The notes beneath the pieces are model-generated. The model worked only from the letters and a program-made list of their open reading frames with translations. It made no database searches and was not told the DNA's origin. A stretch of 64,000 nucleotides of DNA, from NCBI RefSeq assembly GCF_029392875.1, contig NZ_CP113946.1, positions 806,001 through 870,000 on the forward strand, written 5' to 3'. The stretch comes from Lactobacillus sp. ESL0677 (GTDB lineage: Bacteria; Bacillota; Bacilli; Lactobacillales; Lactobacillaceae). The position numbers and the translations under genes are program-made. Positions 31,811 through 46,099 of the stretch are shown here, piece after piece. Within the stretch, counting starts at the first letter, position 1. Each line of letters starts with the position of its first letter.

Positions 31811-33163
31811 TTACATACCAGCTTTAATGATTTTCTTTTCAGCCATTGTTTTACGCAAGGCGAGAAGGGCAGTATAGGTTGATAAAATATAAACTTTTTT
31901 AGTTGGCAATTTAGCAATTTGCGCAATTAAGTCGTCATTATTTTCAGCTACAGTCATGTTATCAGGGTTAAAGCCGGCAACTTCTAACCTAAAGTGCATG
32001 TCTTTACGACGCAAGCCGCCAATAATAACATGCCTAATCTGCTCACAATTTAGGTCTTCGAACTGGCCATCCCAAATCCAAGAGGTGTCAATCCCATCAG
32101 CATGGTTGGCATTAAGCAGAGCAACCAGTGAATAATCTTCAGGCTCCGTGTTTAACATGTGGAGCACCTCGTCAAGGCCCACCGGATTTTTAACTAAAAT
32201 CAGGTCGATGTCCTTACCAGCATAATTAATTAATTCCTGCCGACCAAAGACGCGTTTGTTTTTGGCAAATGATTGTGCGACCTCATCGTCGCTTAGACCA
32301 AATTCACGAGCAACAGAATATGCAGCCAGCGCATTATAAATGTTGTAAGTCCCACCAATGTTAATTATATAATCCTTAGCCCCCATTTGAAATGCCAGTT
32401 GATTGGGCGTTTGTTTAATAATTTTGTTAACCTGATATTTTAATTCAGGCCGTTTGTAGCCGCAATGTGGACAGAAAAAGTCACCTAGGTTAGCATAGAT
32501 GCGCTCATGAAAGTGAATAACATGGTCGCACTTAGGACATAAGACGCCATCTGTGTTCACTGGAGCCTTAGTATCGCTATTTTTTTGCTCAGAATCCAAA
32601 TTAAATCCGTAGAATACTTTTTTATTAGGTAAGTCAACTGATGAAAAAATGCTAGCATCACCATTGGCAATAATTGTTGCTTCAGGAGCCAGCTTAATGC
32701 CATCTATGATTTTGGCATAAGTGGTGTAAATTTCGCCATATCTGTCCATTTGGTCGCGAAAAATGTTGGTTAACACATAATAACTAGGGTGAACTAATTC
32801 GGTAACCATTTTGACATTGGCTTCATCAACCTCTAAGACCGCGATTTTGCGCGTCACCTTTTTTGGCTTATGGGCCAAGAATGCTGTAACAATTCCTTGC
32901 TCCATATTTGAGCCTGATGGATTAGTTAAAATATCGCCATACTTTTGCTTTAATGCGGTCACAATTAGAGATGTCGTCATTGTCTTGCCGTTAGTCCCAG
33001 TCACAATGACCGTTTCATAATCCCGTGCTAAAGCCTTTAACACCTGCGGATCAATTTTCATTGCTAACTTGCCGGGGAAACTGGTGCCGCCTTTTAATAC
33101 ATTATGAAGAAACCAATAGCTTGATTTACCAGCTACCTTGGCAATTTTTGATTTTAGATTCAT
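31811..33163 (-). CDS. murT: MurT, lipid II isoglutaminyl synthase Mur-ligase subunit, 450 aa
   Basis: N-terminal Mur-ligase ATP site VIVTGTNGKTMTTSL, central FRDQMDRYGEIYTTYAKI, a four-cysteine zinc ribbon unique to MurT (CPKCDHVIHF...FFCPHCGYKRP) and the C-terminal DUF1727 domain. With GatD it amidates the D-glutamate of lipid II. gatD normally lies beside murT, but here murT is followed by a terminator and the prophage junction, and preceded by the divergent tdk, so no partner gene is visible. Confidence 0.92.
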   Translation of the reverse strand: MNLKSKIAKVAGKSSYWFLHNVLKGGTSFPGKLAMKIDPQVLKALARDYETVIVTGTNGKTMTTSLIVTALKQKYGDILTNPSGSNMEQGIVTAFLAHKPKKVTRKIAVLEVDEANVKMVTELVHPSYYVLTNIFRDQMDRYGEIYTTYAKIIDGIKLAPEATIIANGDASIFSSVDLPNKKVFYGFNLDSEQKNSDTKAPVNTDGVLCPKCDHVIHFHERIYANLGDFFCPHCGYKRPELKYQVNKIIKQTPNQLAFQMGAKDYIINIGGTYNIYNALAAYSVAREFGLSDDEVAQSFAKNKRVFGRQELINYAGKDIDLILVKNPVGLDEVLHMLNTEPEDYSLVALLNANHADGIDTSWIWDGQFEDLNCEQIRHVIIGGLRRKDMHFRLEVAGFNPDNMTVAENNDDLIAQIAKLPTKKVYILSTYTALLALRKTMAEKKIIKAGM

Positions 33164-33308
33164 GTTTATCCCTCACTTTAAAATCATTATAACTATAGCA
33201 TAGCGCCGAGTTGAAAACGAGTTTTCACGACAATTTACCTGCACATAATTTGATTTTCATCTATACTAGTTAAGTTAGGTTAATTTAATTTAAACAAAGG
33301 AGCAAAAA

Positions 33309-33920
33309 ATGGCACAATTATTTTTTCACTATGGCGCGATGAGTAGTGGTAAAACAATTGAAATTCTTAAAGATACGCATAACTATGAGGCCCAGGGGCG
33401 AAAGATTGCATTGATGACCAGCGGTGTTGATAATCGCAGTGGTGTTGGCACAGTTGCTTCAAGAATTGGTCTGCACCGAGATGCAGTTCCGATTGAGCCA
33501 GAGACGAATATTTTTGAGTATATCAAAAAACTAAACGCTGAGGATAAAAAACGCGGCGATGGTTCGATTGCTTGTGTTTTTATTGATGAGGCGCAATTTT
33601 TAGAGCGGCACCATGTCTTAGAATGTGCCAGAATTGTTGATGAACTTAAGATTCCGGTAATGACTTTTGGACTTAAGAATGATTTTCAGAATAAATTATT
33701 TGAGGGTAGTAAAAACCTCTTGATTTTTGCAGATAAAATTAAGGAAATCAAAACAATTTGCCACTATTGCGGCCGTAAGGCTACAATGAACTTACGGATT
33801 CACGATGGTCAACCTGTTTATGAGGGTGAGCAAGTGCAAATTGGTGGCGATGAAAGTTATTATCCAGTTTGCCGGTTTCATTATTTTCACCCGGGAAAGC
33901 TTAGAACAAGAGAGGAATAG
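33309..33920 (+). CDS. tdk: Thymidine kinase, 203 aa
   Basis: Walker [21 protein letters not shown] at the N-terminus, then the DEAQFL Walker B ([11 protein letters not shown]), and a zinc lasso with [20 protein letters not shown] and VCRFHYF. AAAGGAG precedes the ATG. It salvages thymidine to dTMP. It is divergent from murT and directly upstream of prfA with a 6-bp gap, as in other lactobacilli. Confidence 0.93.
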   Translation: MAQLFFHYGAMSSGKTIEILKDTHNYEAQGRKIALMTSGVDNRSGVGTVASRIGLHRDAVPIEPETNIFEYIKKLNAEDKKRGDGSIACVFIDEAQFLERHHVLECARIVDELKIPVMTFGLKNDFQNKLFEGSKNLLIFADKIKEIKTICHYCGRKATMNLRIHDGQPVYEGEQVQIGGDESYYPVCRFHYFHPGKLRTREE

Positions 33921-33926
33921 ATAAAT

Positions 33927-35015
33927 ATGGACAAAGTTATGGCACAGCTTGAAGGGTTAGTAGCTCATTATGAAGAGCTTCAAGAAATGATGGCCGACCC
34001 AGAAGTCATCAGTGATACCAAGCGCTACATGGAAATTTCAAAAGAAGAGGCAGATTTGCGCGATGTTGTGCAAAAATACCAAAAATATAAGGCAGATAAG
34101 CAAGAGATTGCTGATAATAAGGAAATTATTTCAAGCGAAAGTGACAGCGACCTAGTTGACATGGCTAAGGAAGAAAATCACGATCTTGAACAAGAAATCG
34201 GTGAATTAGAAGACCAAATTAAAATATTAATGCTGCCAAAAGACCCTAACGATGATAAGGATATTATCATGGAAATTCGTGGTGCTGCTGGTGGGGATGA
34301 AGCCTCACTATTTGCCGGTGACTTGCTCAGAATGTATGAGAAATATGCTGAACGGCAGAATTGGCAGGTATCAATAGTTGATAGTGAACCAACAGAAGTA
34401 GGCGGCTATAAGCGGATCGCTATTATGATTACCGGTGATAAGGTTTATTCTAAGCTCAAGTACGAAAATGGTGCGCACCGAGTACAACGGGTACCAGTAA
34501 CTGAATCACAAGGTCGGGTTCATACGTCAACTGCGACTGTTGCGGTTATGCCTGAATACGAGCAAGTAGATTTGGACCTTGATCCTAAGGATATTCGGGT
34601 TGATGTTTATCGTTCAAGTGGTGCCGGTGGCCAGCACATTAACAAGACTTCTAGTGCTGTTCGAATGACGCACTTGCCAACTGGGATTGTTGTTGCTATG
34701 CAGGATCAACGTAGTCAGCAGCAGAACCGGGAAAAGGCGATGCAAATTCTGAAGTCGCGGGTTTATGACTATTATGAAAGCCAAAATCGTAACCAATATG
34801 ATGCTAAAAGAAAGAACGCTGTTGGTACTGGGGACCGTTCAGAACGGATTCGGACGTACAATTACCCGCAAAACCGGGTAACTGACCATCGAATTGGTTT
34901 TACTTTAAATAAGCTTGACCGAGTAATGAACGGTGAATTGGATGAAATTATCGATGCTTTAATTTTATATAACCAAACTAAGCAATTAGAGGAGCTGGCT
35001 GATCAAAATGCCTAA
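33927..35015 (+). CDS. prfA: Peptide chain release factor 1, 362 aa
   Basis: GAGAGGAATAG precedes the ATG. Contains the GGQ motif ([20 protein letters not shown]) for peptidyl-tRNA hydrolysis and the RF1 pattern around [18 protein letters not shown]. The length is normal. It recognises UAA/UAG, is methylated on the GGQ glutamine by the product of the next gene, and overlaps prmC by 8 bp. Confidence 0.95.
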   Translation: MDKVMAQLEGLVAHYEELQEMMADPEVISDTKRYMEISKEEADLRDVVQKYQKYKADKQEIADNKEIISSESDSDLVDMAKEENHDLEQEIGELEDQIKILMLPKDPNDDKDIIMEIRGAAGGDEASLFAGDLLRMYEKYAERQNWQVSIVDSEPTEVGGYKRIAIMITGDKVYSKLKYENGAHRVQRVPVTESQGRVHTSTATVAVMPEYEQVDLDLDPKDIRVDVYRSSGAGGQHINKTSSAVRMTHLPTGIVVAMQDQRSQQQNREKAMQILKSRVYDYYESQNRNQYDAKRKNAVGTGDRSERIRTYNYPQNRVTDHRIGFTLNKLDRVMNGELDEIIDALILYNQTKQLEELADQNA

Positions 35016-35856
35016 AATTACAATACTGCGAGATTTACAAATTTGGTCTGTTGAAACTGCACCGGATGCGAGGCCTGAAGATGTGGAATACTTGCTGGCA
35101 GAAAGATTAAATTTAACGCCCAGTGAGTATGCCTTAAAGCATGATTTACAATTAACGCCTGAGCAATTGAAGCAAGCACAAAAAGATGTTAATAAACTAG
35201 CTAAGGGGATATCGCCGCAATATATTTTGGGCTATGCCTGGTTTTACGGCTATAAAATTATGGTTCAACATGGGGTTTTGATTCCGCGGTTTGAAACTGA
35301 AGAACTAGTTAATTGGGCGCTAGCTCATTTACAGTCAGGCGACAAGGTTTTGGATTTAGGAACTGGGTCTGGTTGTATCACGGTCGTTTTAGCTAAAGAA
35401 GCTGCAAGCAAGGGAATTACTGACCTAGATTTATACGCTTCAGATGTTACCGATGCTGCTTTGCGAACTAGCGAGGAAAACTTTGTCACTTATGACCTTG
35501 ATGTGACGACGCGTAAAGCTAATGTTTTAATTGGCCTAGAGAAGTTTGATGTGATTATTTCTAATCCGCCTTATATTAAGGAAACAGAAAAAAATCTTAT
35601 GGACCAAAATGTCTTGCAAAATGAACCTAAAGAAGCATTATTTGGCGGTAAGACTGGCTTGGAATTTTACCAAAAATTTGCCAAACAAGTTCGGGAGCAT
35701 TTAAATAGTCATGGTGAGTTCTTCCTGGAGTACGGCTTTAGTGAAAAGGAGCAGTTAAGTGAATTATTTGCTAAGGAATTGCCGGACTTTACGGTTGAGT
35801 TTAAAAACGACATGGCAGGTAAGCCACGCATGGTTTATGGAAAGTGGAACAAGTAG
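35008..35856 (+). CDS. prmC: Release-factor glutamine methyltransferase PrmC, 282 aa
   Basis: A C-terminal SAM-dependent methyltransferase domain has [18 protein letters not shown] and the catalytic [11 protein letters not shown] motif. The N-terminal PrmC helical domain contains [18 protein letters not shown]. It methylates the GGQ glutamine of RF1 encoded just upstream. It overlaps prfA and ends at the sua5 start. Confidence 0.94.
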   Translation: MPKITILRDLQIWSVETAPDARPEDVEYLLAERLNLTPSEYALKHDLQLTPEQLKQAQKDVNKLAKGISPQYILGYAWFYGYKIMVQHGVLIPRFETEELVNWALAHLQSGDKVLDLGTGSGCITVVLAKEAASKGITDLDLYASDVTDAALRTSEENFVTYDLDVTTRKANVLIGLEKFDVIISNPPYIKETEKNLMDQNVLQNEPKEALFGGKTGLEFYQKFAKQVREHLNSHGEFFLEYGFSEKEQLSELFAKELPDFTVEFKNDMAGKPRMVYGKWNK

Positions 35857-36861
35857 ATGGAAACGAAAATTTTTTCAGAAGGACAAATTGATGATGCAGT
35901 TAAATTGCTGGCTGCAGGTGAATTAGTCGCTTTTCCAACGGAAACGGTTTATGGACTAGGAGCAATTGCCACTAACGAAAAGTCGGTCAAAGGTGTTTAT
36001 GCAGCTAAGGGTCGGCCGAGTGATAATCCATTAATTGTGACGGTTTCAGACGCTGAAATGATGGCAAGATATGCTAAAGAAGTGCCAGAACGGGCAAAAA
36101 AGTTAATTAAACACTTCTGGCCAGGCCCATTAACATTGTTGCTCTTTGTTAAACCTGACAGCTTACCTAGCGCTGTTACTGGCGGTCTTGATACAGTTGC
36201 CTTTCGTTGCCCCGATGACAAGCTGACCCATGACTTAATTGCCAAGTTGGGTTATCCAATTGTGGGGCCGTCAGCCAATACATCAACTAAGCCTAGTCCA
36301 ACAACTGCACAACATGTATATCATGATCTTAAGGGTAAAATTGCTGGTATCATTGATGGCGGAGAGACAAGAGTAGGTCTGGAATCGACGATTATTGACT
36401 TATCAGTTAAAACTCCGATTGTTTTGCGTCCCGGCGAGATTACTCCGGAAGAGCTAAGTGCAGTTTTAGGAGAAAAGGTACTGATTAACACCGGCAAGGT
36501 TTCTGATCAAGATGTACCAAAGGCACCAGGGATGAAGTACCGGCATTATGCGCCTGCTGCTCCTGTAATGGTGGTTGATGATGCTAAAGACTTTGCGCAG
36601 ATTAATTTTGATAAAACAACGGGGGTTATGGCTCTTGATGCTGAGTTAGCAAAAATTTCTGCGCCAGAAGAAAATAAATTTAGCTTGGGGCAAGATTTAA
36701 CTGATGCTGATCATAATTTGTTTAGCGGCTTACGTTATTTTGACGATAAAAAGGACATCAAACAGATTTTTGTCCAAGGCTTCAGTGGTAGTGAAGAAAC
36801 TTTAGCTTATATGAATAGACTAAATAAGGCCGCTGCTGGTCACCATTATCAAGTGAATTAA
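35857..36861 (+). CDS. sua5: Threonylcarbamoyl-AMP synthase, Sua5 family, 334 aa
   Basis: YrdC/Sua5 core: AFPTETVYGLGAIATNEKSV, AKGRPSDNPLIVTV, and the later GPSANTSTKPSPTTAQHV. The extra C-terminal Sua5 domain makes it 334 aa rather than the short YrdC type. It makes the precursor for t6A37 of ANN-decoding tRNAs. It starts with the ATG immediately after the prmC stop. Confidence 0.94.
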   Translation: METKIFSEGQIDDAVKLLAAGELVAFPTETVYGLGAIATNEKSVKGVYAAKGRPSDNPLIVTVSDAEMMARYAKEVPERAKKLIKHFWPGPLTLLLFVKPDSLPSAVTGGLDTVAFRCPDDKLTHDLIAKLGYPIVGPSANTSTKPSPTTAQHVYHDLKGKIAGIIDGGETRVGLESTIIDLSVKTPIVLRPGEITPEELSAVLGEKVLINTGKVSDQDVPKAPGMKYRHYAPAAPVMVVDDAKDFAQINFDKTTGVMALDAELAKISAPEENKFSLGQDLTDADHNLFSGLRYFDDKKDIKQIFVQGFSGSEETLAYMNRLNKAAAGHHYQVN

Positions 36862-36896
36862 AAAATTCCCAGCAAAGGACTTTAAACCCGTTGCCG

Positions 36897-36925
36897 TTTT
36901 GATTAAAATACTTGTTAAGTATAAT
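36897..36925 (+). promoter_or_regulatory. Promoter of upp
   Basis: TTTTGA (36897-36902), 17-bp spacer, TATAAT (36920-36925), about 22 bp before the upp ATG. The -10 is perfect; the -35 is weak. Confidence 0.5.
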
Positions 36926-36946
36926 TTATATTTTTAGGAGGAAATT

Positions 36947-37576
36947 ATGGGCAAGTTTACAGTTTTGGATCACCCATTGATTCAGCACAAGTTAACCATT
37001 ATCAGACGTAAGGAAACGAGTTCTAACGAATTTCGCCGAATTGTCGGTGAAATTGGCGGTCTTATGACCTATGAAATCACCAGAGATTTGCCACTGAAGG
37101 ATGTTGAGATTGAAACACCAATTGGCAAAACTACGCAGAAAGAAATTGCCGGTAAAAAGATGACGATTGTGCCAATCCTACGTGCTGGTATTGGGATGCT
37201 TAACGGTGTAATGGAAATGATTCCGTCAGCTAAAGTTGGCGTTATTGGGATGTATCGTGATGAAGAAACTTTGAAGCCACATGAATATTTCTGTAAGATG
37301 CCAAAAGATATTGCAGAACGTGAATGTTTGGTTGTTGACCCAATGCTTGCTACTGGTGGTTCGGCTAACATGGCTATTGGTGCTTTGAAAAAGCGCGGCG
37401 TTACGGATATTAAGCTAGCTGTATTAGTTGCTGCACCAGAAGGTGTTAAGGCAATTCAAGAAGAAAATCCAGATGTTGATATTTACGCTGCTGCTGAAGA
37501 TGATAAATTACTGCCAAATGGCTACATTTTCCCAGGTCTTGGAGATGCTGGTGACCGGTTATTTGGAACTAAATAG
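36947..37576 (+). CDS. upp: Uracil phosphoribosyltransferase, 209 aa
   Basis: AGGAGG precedes the ATG. The PRPP-binding motif [20 protein letters not shown] and the C-terminal uracil-binding [17 protein letters not shown] are intact. It salvages uracil to UMP. It stands between sua5 and the atp operon with separate promoter-like signals on both sides. Confidence 0.95.
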   Translation: MGKFTVLDHPLIQHKLTIIRRKETSSNEFRRIVGEIGGLMTYEITRDLPLKDVEIETPIGKTTQKEIAGKKMTIVPILRAGIGMLNGVMEMIPSAKVGVIGMYRDEETLKPHEYFCKMPKDIAERECLVVDPMLATGGSANMAIGALKKRGVTDIKLAVLVAAPEGVKAIQEENPDVDIYAAAEDDKLLPNGYIFPGLGDAGDRLFGTK

Positions 37577-37618
37577 TTTTGCATTTGGCAAATTAATTTT
37601 AGAATTCGCTTACAATTT

Positions 37619-37647
37619 TTCACAAAATTAATGTTTGGTGTTAATAT
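37619..37647 (+). promoter_or_regulatory. Promoter of the atp operon
   Basis: TTCACA (37619-37624), 17-bp spacer, TAATAT (37642-37647) in the 119-bp gap before atpB. GGAAGGGAGG follows as ribosome site. Confidence 0.5.
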
Positions 37648-37695
37648 TGTATGAGTGTTCGATAATTGAGCACAGGAAGGGAGGTCCGCGAAGTA

Positions 37696-38409
37696 ATGGA
37701 GAAATCATTTGTTTTTAAATTCTTGGGCTTAAACTTTGATCTCACTGGGATCATTGGCTCAACTTTAATGGCAGCAGTGGTTTTATTTGTCTGTATTTGG
37801 CTTTCACGTAAAGTTGAAATGAAACCAAACAAAAAGCAAAATGTGCTAGAATATCTGCTTGAATTCACTAATAACATTGTTAAAGATAATGTTGAGGATG
37901 TTGATGCGCAGAATCACTTGTCACTTTATGCTTTTGTATTGTTTCTTTTCATCTGGTTTATGAACATGCTTGGCTTGTTCATGGAAGTCAAAGCTGGCGA
38001 CTACATGTTTGTTAAGTCGCCAACAGCCGACCCAGTGACGACAATGTCGTTTGCAATGATGACCTTGCTTCTATCATTCACGTTTGGAATGCAAAAGTTC
38101 GGCGTTGGTGGATATTGGCGCAATTACGCTGCACCAGTTGGTTTTTTGTTCCCAATCAATATGATTGAGGAAATTACTAACTTTTTGACGTTGTCCTTGC
38201 GTTTATACGGGAATATCTATGCTGGTGAAGTTTTGTTAACGTTAATTGGAAATAGTTTAGCTCCAAGCTTTGGTATTTCTACGTTAATTTTAGCTGCGCC
38301 GCTTGCAATGATTTGGCAAGGTTTCTCTGTCTTCATTGGCTCTATCCAGGCATATGTTTTCGTAACTTTGTCAATGGTTTACATTGGAAAAAAGGTTACA
38401 AAGGAATAA
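37696..38409 (+). CDS. atpB: ATP synthase Fo subunit a, 237 aa
   Basis: ATG at 37696 follows GGGAGG and starts MEKSFVFKFLGLNFD; an upstream in-frame start at 37666 runs through the ribosome site. Five or six membrane helices, with the essential arginine in LTLSLRLYGNIYAGEVLL. It forms the proton half-channels against the c-ring. It is the first gene of the operon. Confidence 0.95.
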   Translation: MEKSFVFKFLGLNFDLTGIIGSTLMAAVVLFVCIWLSRKVEMKPNKKQNVLEYLLEFTNNIVKDNVEDVDAQNHLSLYAFVLFLFIWFMNMLGLFMEVKAGDYMFVKSPTADPVTTMSFAMMTLLLSFTFGMQKFGVGGYWRNYAAPVGFLFPINMIEEITNFLTLSLRLYGNIYAGEVLLTLIGNSLAPSFGISTLILAAPLAMIWQGFSVFIGSIQAYVFVTLSMVYIGKKVTKE

Positions 38410-38428
38410 TTTTTTTGGAGGTTAAAAT

Positions 38429-38653
38429 ATGTCACAAGCTTTTAAATATTTAGCTGCAGCACTTGCAGCAGGAATCGCTGCTCTAGCTGCTTCTTGGGGT
38501 AACGGTAAAGTTATTACTAAGACAATTGAAAGCATGGCTCGTCAACCAGAAAGTGCTGGTAATTTAAGATCAACAATGTTTATCGGTGTTGGTTTGATTG
38601 AAGCCGTTCCTATTTTGGCGGTCGTTGTTGCGTTCCTGATTCTCTTCCTTTAA
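38429..38653 (+). CDS. atpE: ATP synthase Fo subunit c, 74 aa
   Basis: Two membrane helices joined by the conserved polar loop with RQP (residues 38-40). The proton-carrying carboxylate is E58 in [22 protein letters not shown] precedes the ATG. It forms the rotating c-ring. Confidence 0.95.
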   Translation: MSQAFKYLAAALAAGIAALAASWGNGKVITKTIESMARQPESAGNLRSTMFIGVGLIEAVPILAVVVAFLILFL

Positions 38654-38697
38654 TTTTTACTAAAAGATTTAGGTTGAAAAAGAGAGAAGGGCAGTAA

Positions 38698-39206
38698 ATG
38701 ACATTTCAAACTTTATTTGCAGCCTCAGGTCATATTTATCTTGGTAATACCATTTGGTATTTAATTGTTTTTGCAATTTTGCTTGTTTTGGTTAAGCATT
38801 ATGCTTGGGGACCAGTTTCCGACATGATGGAAAAACGGCGCCAAAAGGTAATTAATGATTTGGATTCAGCTGCAAGCGATCGTAAAAAAGCTGAAATTTT
38901 AGCTAATGAGCGTGAAGCTGCCTTGAAGAATTCAAGACAAGAGGCAACTCAGATTCTCTCTGATGCAAAGGCTAATGCGCAAAAGACAAGCAGCAAAATT
39001 GTGGCTGATGCTAATAATGATGCTGCTTCAATTCACGATAAAGCTAAGGCTGATGCTGCTCAAGCAAAAGTTGATGCTTTGAATGAAGCACGTGGTCAAG
39101 TTGCAGATATTTCTGTAGCAATTGCTGAAAAGGTAATTACCAAGAATTTATCTGCTGCTGATCAAAAAGACTTAGTCGATCAATTCATTAAGGGGCTGAA
39201 TGAATA

Positions 39207-39207
<1 letters not shown>
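38698..39207 (+). CDS. atpF: ATP synthase Fo subunit b, 169 aa
   Basis: One N-terminal membrane helix ([20 protein letters not shown]) and a long charged helical stalk ([20 protein letters not shown]). GAGAGAAGGG precedes the ATG. It is the peripheral stalk linking a to delta. The stop overlaps atpH by one base. Confidence 0.94.
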
Positions 39208-41281
<2,074 letters not shown>

Positions 41282-41291
41282 GAGGTAGCTT

Positions 41292-43717
<2,426 letters not shown>

Positions 43718-43728
43718 GGTGATGTCAA

Positions 43729-44166
43729 ATGGCAGATCCAGAGAAACTTTTTTTGGTAAATATTGTTACTCCTGATGGCGTGATCTACTCGCATCATTCT
43801 AGTATTGTGGAAATGCGGGCAATTGATGGTCAGCGTTCAGTTATGTACAATCACTTGCCGATATTAACTCCACTCACAATTGGTGAAGTTAAGGTTAAGC
43901 GAAGTAAGGAAATGAACCAGGCAGTCAATCATATTGCTGTAAGTGGTGGCTATTTTGAGTTTTCAGATAACGTTGCTACAATCATTGCCGATAGTGCTGA
44001 ACGTGCCAAGAACATTGATGTGTCACGGGCACAAGCTGCTCGTGATCGAGCACAAAAGTACATGGCAGAAGCAAAAGCTCAGCATGATCAACGTTCATTA
44101 CAGAGAGCTCAGATTGCATTAAGACGAGCTGTAAACCGGATTAGTGTTTACAATTCTAATAATTAG
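43729..44166 (+). CDS. atpC: ATP synthase F1 subunit epsilon, 145 aa
   Basis: N-terminal beta barrel ([38 protein letters not shown]) and C-terminal helices (AAEQA-like [19 protein letters not shown]). Inhibitory and coupling subunit. Starts 11 bp after atpD and closes the operon before a strong terminator. Confidence 0.94.
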   Translation: MADPEKLFLVNIVTPDGVIYSHHSSIVEMRAIDGQRSVMYNHLPILTPLTIGEVKVKRSKEMNQAVNHIAVSGGYFEFSDNVATIIADSAERAKNIDVSRAQAARDRAQKYMAEAKAQHDQRSLQRAQIALRRAVNRISVYNSNN

Positions 44167-44179
44167 TAATACGAGTTTT

Positions 44180-44210
44180 AAGCGGATGCACGAGAGTGCA
44201 TCCGCTTTTT
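44180..44210 (+). terminator. atp operon terminator
   Basis: AAGCGGATGCA (44180-44190), loop CGAGAG, TGCATCCGCTT (44197-44207) and a T-run. An 11-bp perfect stem. Confidence 0.9.
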
Positions 44211-44236
44211 GTTAATAATAGAATGCGAGAAATGGA

Positions 44237-44467
44237 ATGTTTCAACTTGGAGTGCACGCGTTAATCAGCATTGTAATCTATTTGATTACGATTGGATTGT
44301 CTTTTCAAATTATGAAAAGCATCAAAATTGAAAAAATTGTCCGTAAGGGTAAAATCTTCGAGGCACAATTATTGCTGATTTTTGCAGCAATCGGACTTGG
44401 CTTTTTAGTTGGCGATTTCTTTGTAACCTTAATTGATACGTCATTGCAATTAAGCAATTTCTTTTAA
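44237..44467 (+). CDS. DUF1146 / YwzB-like membrane protein, 76 aa
   Basis: Two membrane segments (HALISIVIYLITIGLSFQIM; LLLIFAAIGLGFLVGDFFV) with a short basic loop between (IEKIVRKGK), the DUF1146 pattern. It commonly lies between atpC and mbl in Firmicutes. Function unknown. Confidence 0.85.
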   Translation: MFQLGVHALISIVIYLITIGLSFQIMKSIKIEKIVRKGKIFEAQLLLIFAAIGLGFLVGDFFVTLIDTSLQLSNFF

Positions 44468-44549
44468 GACTTAGTAAAAAGGTTAAAGTCAAAGGAAAAG
44501 CTGTTTTCTTTATGGTAAAATGAACAATGAATATTTATGGAGGATTATC

Positions 44550-45539
44550 GTGGCACGAGATATAGGAATCGATTTAGGGACAGCCAATGTGCTTATCAAC
44601 GTCTCCGGCAAGGGGATTGTATTAAATGAGCCATCAGTAGTTGCTGTCAACACAAGTACAAATAAAGTGGTAGCAGTAGGAACCGAAGCATACAAGATGG
44701 TTGGTCGGACTCCGGGCAACATTCGGGTTATTCGTCCGCTCAAAAATGGCGTAATCGCTGACTTTGACATTACTGAGGCGATGTTGTCGTACTTTATTGA
44801 AAAGTTAAACGTAAAAGGCTTTATGTCCAAGCCAAATATTTTGATTTGTGCACCAACTGGTGTAACTTCAATTGAACAGAAAGCAATTATTCAGGCAGCA
44901 GAAAAATCTGGTGGCGGTAAAGTTTACCTTGATTTTGAGCCAAAAGTTGCTGCTGTCGGTGCTGGTCTAGATATTTTTAAGCCTCAAGGTAATATTGTGA
45001 TTGATATTGGTGGGGGAACCACTGATATTGCAGTCTTATCAATGGGCGAAATTGTTACCAGCCAATCTTTGCGTTATGCTGGTGACCACATGAACCAAGC
45101 AGTTGTTTCTTACATTAAGAATAAGCACAATTTGCTAATTGGTTCACGCACGGCTGAACAAATTAAGATTGAAATTGGTAGTGCATTTGAACCGGACAAG
45201 GAAGAAACCATTACAGTGCGTGGCCGGGATATGGTAGATGGCTTACCTAAGCAGGTAACTGTTTCTGCACCTGAAATTCAAGAAGCTTTGCATGATGGTC
45301 TGATGACAATTATTGCTTCAACTAAGGAAGTCTTGGAAAAGACGCCACCAGAGTTGTCCGCTGATATAATTGATCGCGGAATTATGCTTACTGGTGGCGG
45401 CGCACTGCTTAAGAACATCGATAAGCTAATTTCGTATTATTTGAAAGTTCCTGTTTTAACAGCTGACCATCCATTAGAAGCAGTTGCCTTGGGAACAGGT
45501 ACATTACTTAAAAATATCGAAAAGCACCAACGTCATTAA
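44550..45539 (+). CDS. mbl: Mbl/MreB-like rod-shape-determining actin homologue, 329 aa
   Basis: GTG at 44550 follows TGGAGG and gives ARDIGIDLGTANVLINVSGK, matching the B. subtilis Mbl start; the upstream ATG at 44520 is rejected. Phosphate-binding and hinge motifs include IDIGGGTTDIAVLSMGEIVT and DIIDRGIMLTGGGALLKNID. It forms membrane-associated filaments directing sidewall synthesis with RodA, which is encoded three genes downstream. Confidence 0.93.
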   Translation: MARDIGIDLGTANVLINVSGKGIVLNEPSVVAVNTSTNKVVAVGTEAYKMVGRTPGNIRVIRPLKNGVIADFDITEAMLSYFIEKLNVKGFMSKPNILICAPTGVTSIEQKAIIQAAEKSGGGKVYLDFEPKVAAVGAGLDIFKPQGNIVIDIGGGTTDIAVLSMGEIVTSQSLRYAGDHMNQAVVSYIKNKHNLLIGSRTAEQIKIEIGSAFEPDKEETITVRGRDMVDGLPKQVTVSAPEIQEALHDGLMTIIASTKEVLEKTPPELSADIIDRGIMLTGGGALLKNIDKLISYYLKVPVLTADHPLEAVALGTGTLLKNIEKHQRH

Positions 45540-45557
45540 TTCGCGGGGGAAATTGAC

Positions 45558-45851
45558 TTGCGTAAGATTTTGATTTTTTTAGTTAAAATTTATCAGAAAC
45601 TGATTTCACCAATTTTGCCGCCAACATGTCGGTATTATCCAACTTGTTCAACCTATATGATTGACGCTCTTAGAAAGCATGGACCGTTGTTAGGACTAAT
45701 AATGGGAATTTGCCGTATTTTGCGTTGCAATCCATTTGTTCGTGGCGGTGTTGATCCAGTTCCCGATAAGTTTACTATTTTCCGTAATCCTCACCCTGAG
45801 AAGTATGAGGATGAGATTATTGCAAGAAAATTTCACCCAAATGTGAAGTAG
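45558..45851 (+). CDS. yidD: Membrane protein insertion efficiency factor YidD, 97 aa
   Basis: TTG start. N-terminal amphipathic [20 protein letters not shown] followed by the cysteine pattern [19 protein letters not shown] and [13 protein letters not shown] is diagnostic of YidD. It assists YidC-dependent insertion. The upstream purine-rich GGGGGAAA is a modest ribosome site. Confidence 0.92.
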   Translation: MRKILIFLVKIYQKLISPILPPTCRYYPTCSTYMIDALRKHGPLLGLIMGICRILRCNPFVRGGVDPVPDKFTIFRNPHPEKYEDEIIARKFHPNVK

Positions 45852-45859
45852 GAGATAAA

Positions 45860-46087
45860 ATGTCAAAAAAACCAGAAAATATTAATATTGAAATTAATGA
45901 AGTCAAGGATAAAGAGATCCCGACTTGGGAAGTGGTTATCCCGAATAAAAAGTCAATTGGCTTAATTGAAAAGATTGATGGCCGCTATCGTGCCACTACT
46001 GGCAAAACTAGCAATGTTTTATACGCAAAGACGCTTGAAAGTAGTGTCAATGACTTATTATCATACTTTGCGTTACATGAAAAATAG
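45860..46087 (+). CDS. DUF2969 family protein, 75 aa
   Basis: Starts 8 bp after yidD with GTAGGAGA as ribosome site. WEVVIPNKKSIGLIEKIDGR and YRATTGKTSNVLYAKTLESS are the DUF2969 pattern, limited to lactic acid bacteria. Soluble, function unknown; the position between yidD and rodA is typical. Confidence 0.85.
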   Translation: MSKKPENINIEINEVKDKEIPTWEVVIPNKKSIGLIEKIDGRYRATTGKTSNVLYAKTLESSVNDLLSYFALHEK

Positions 46088-46099
46088 ATGTGATCATTA

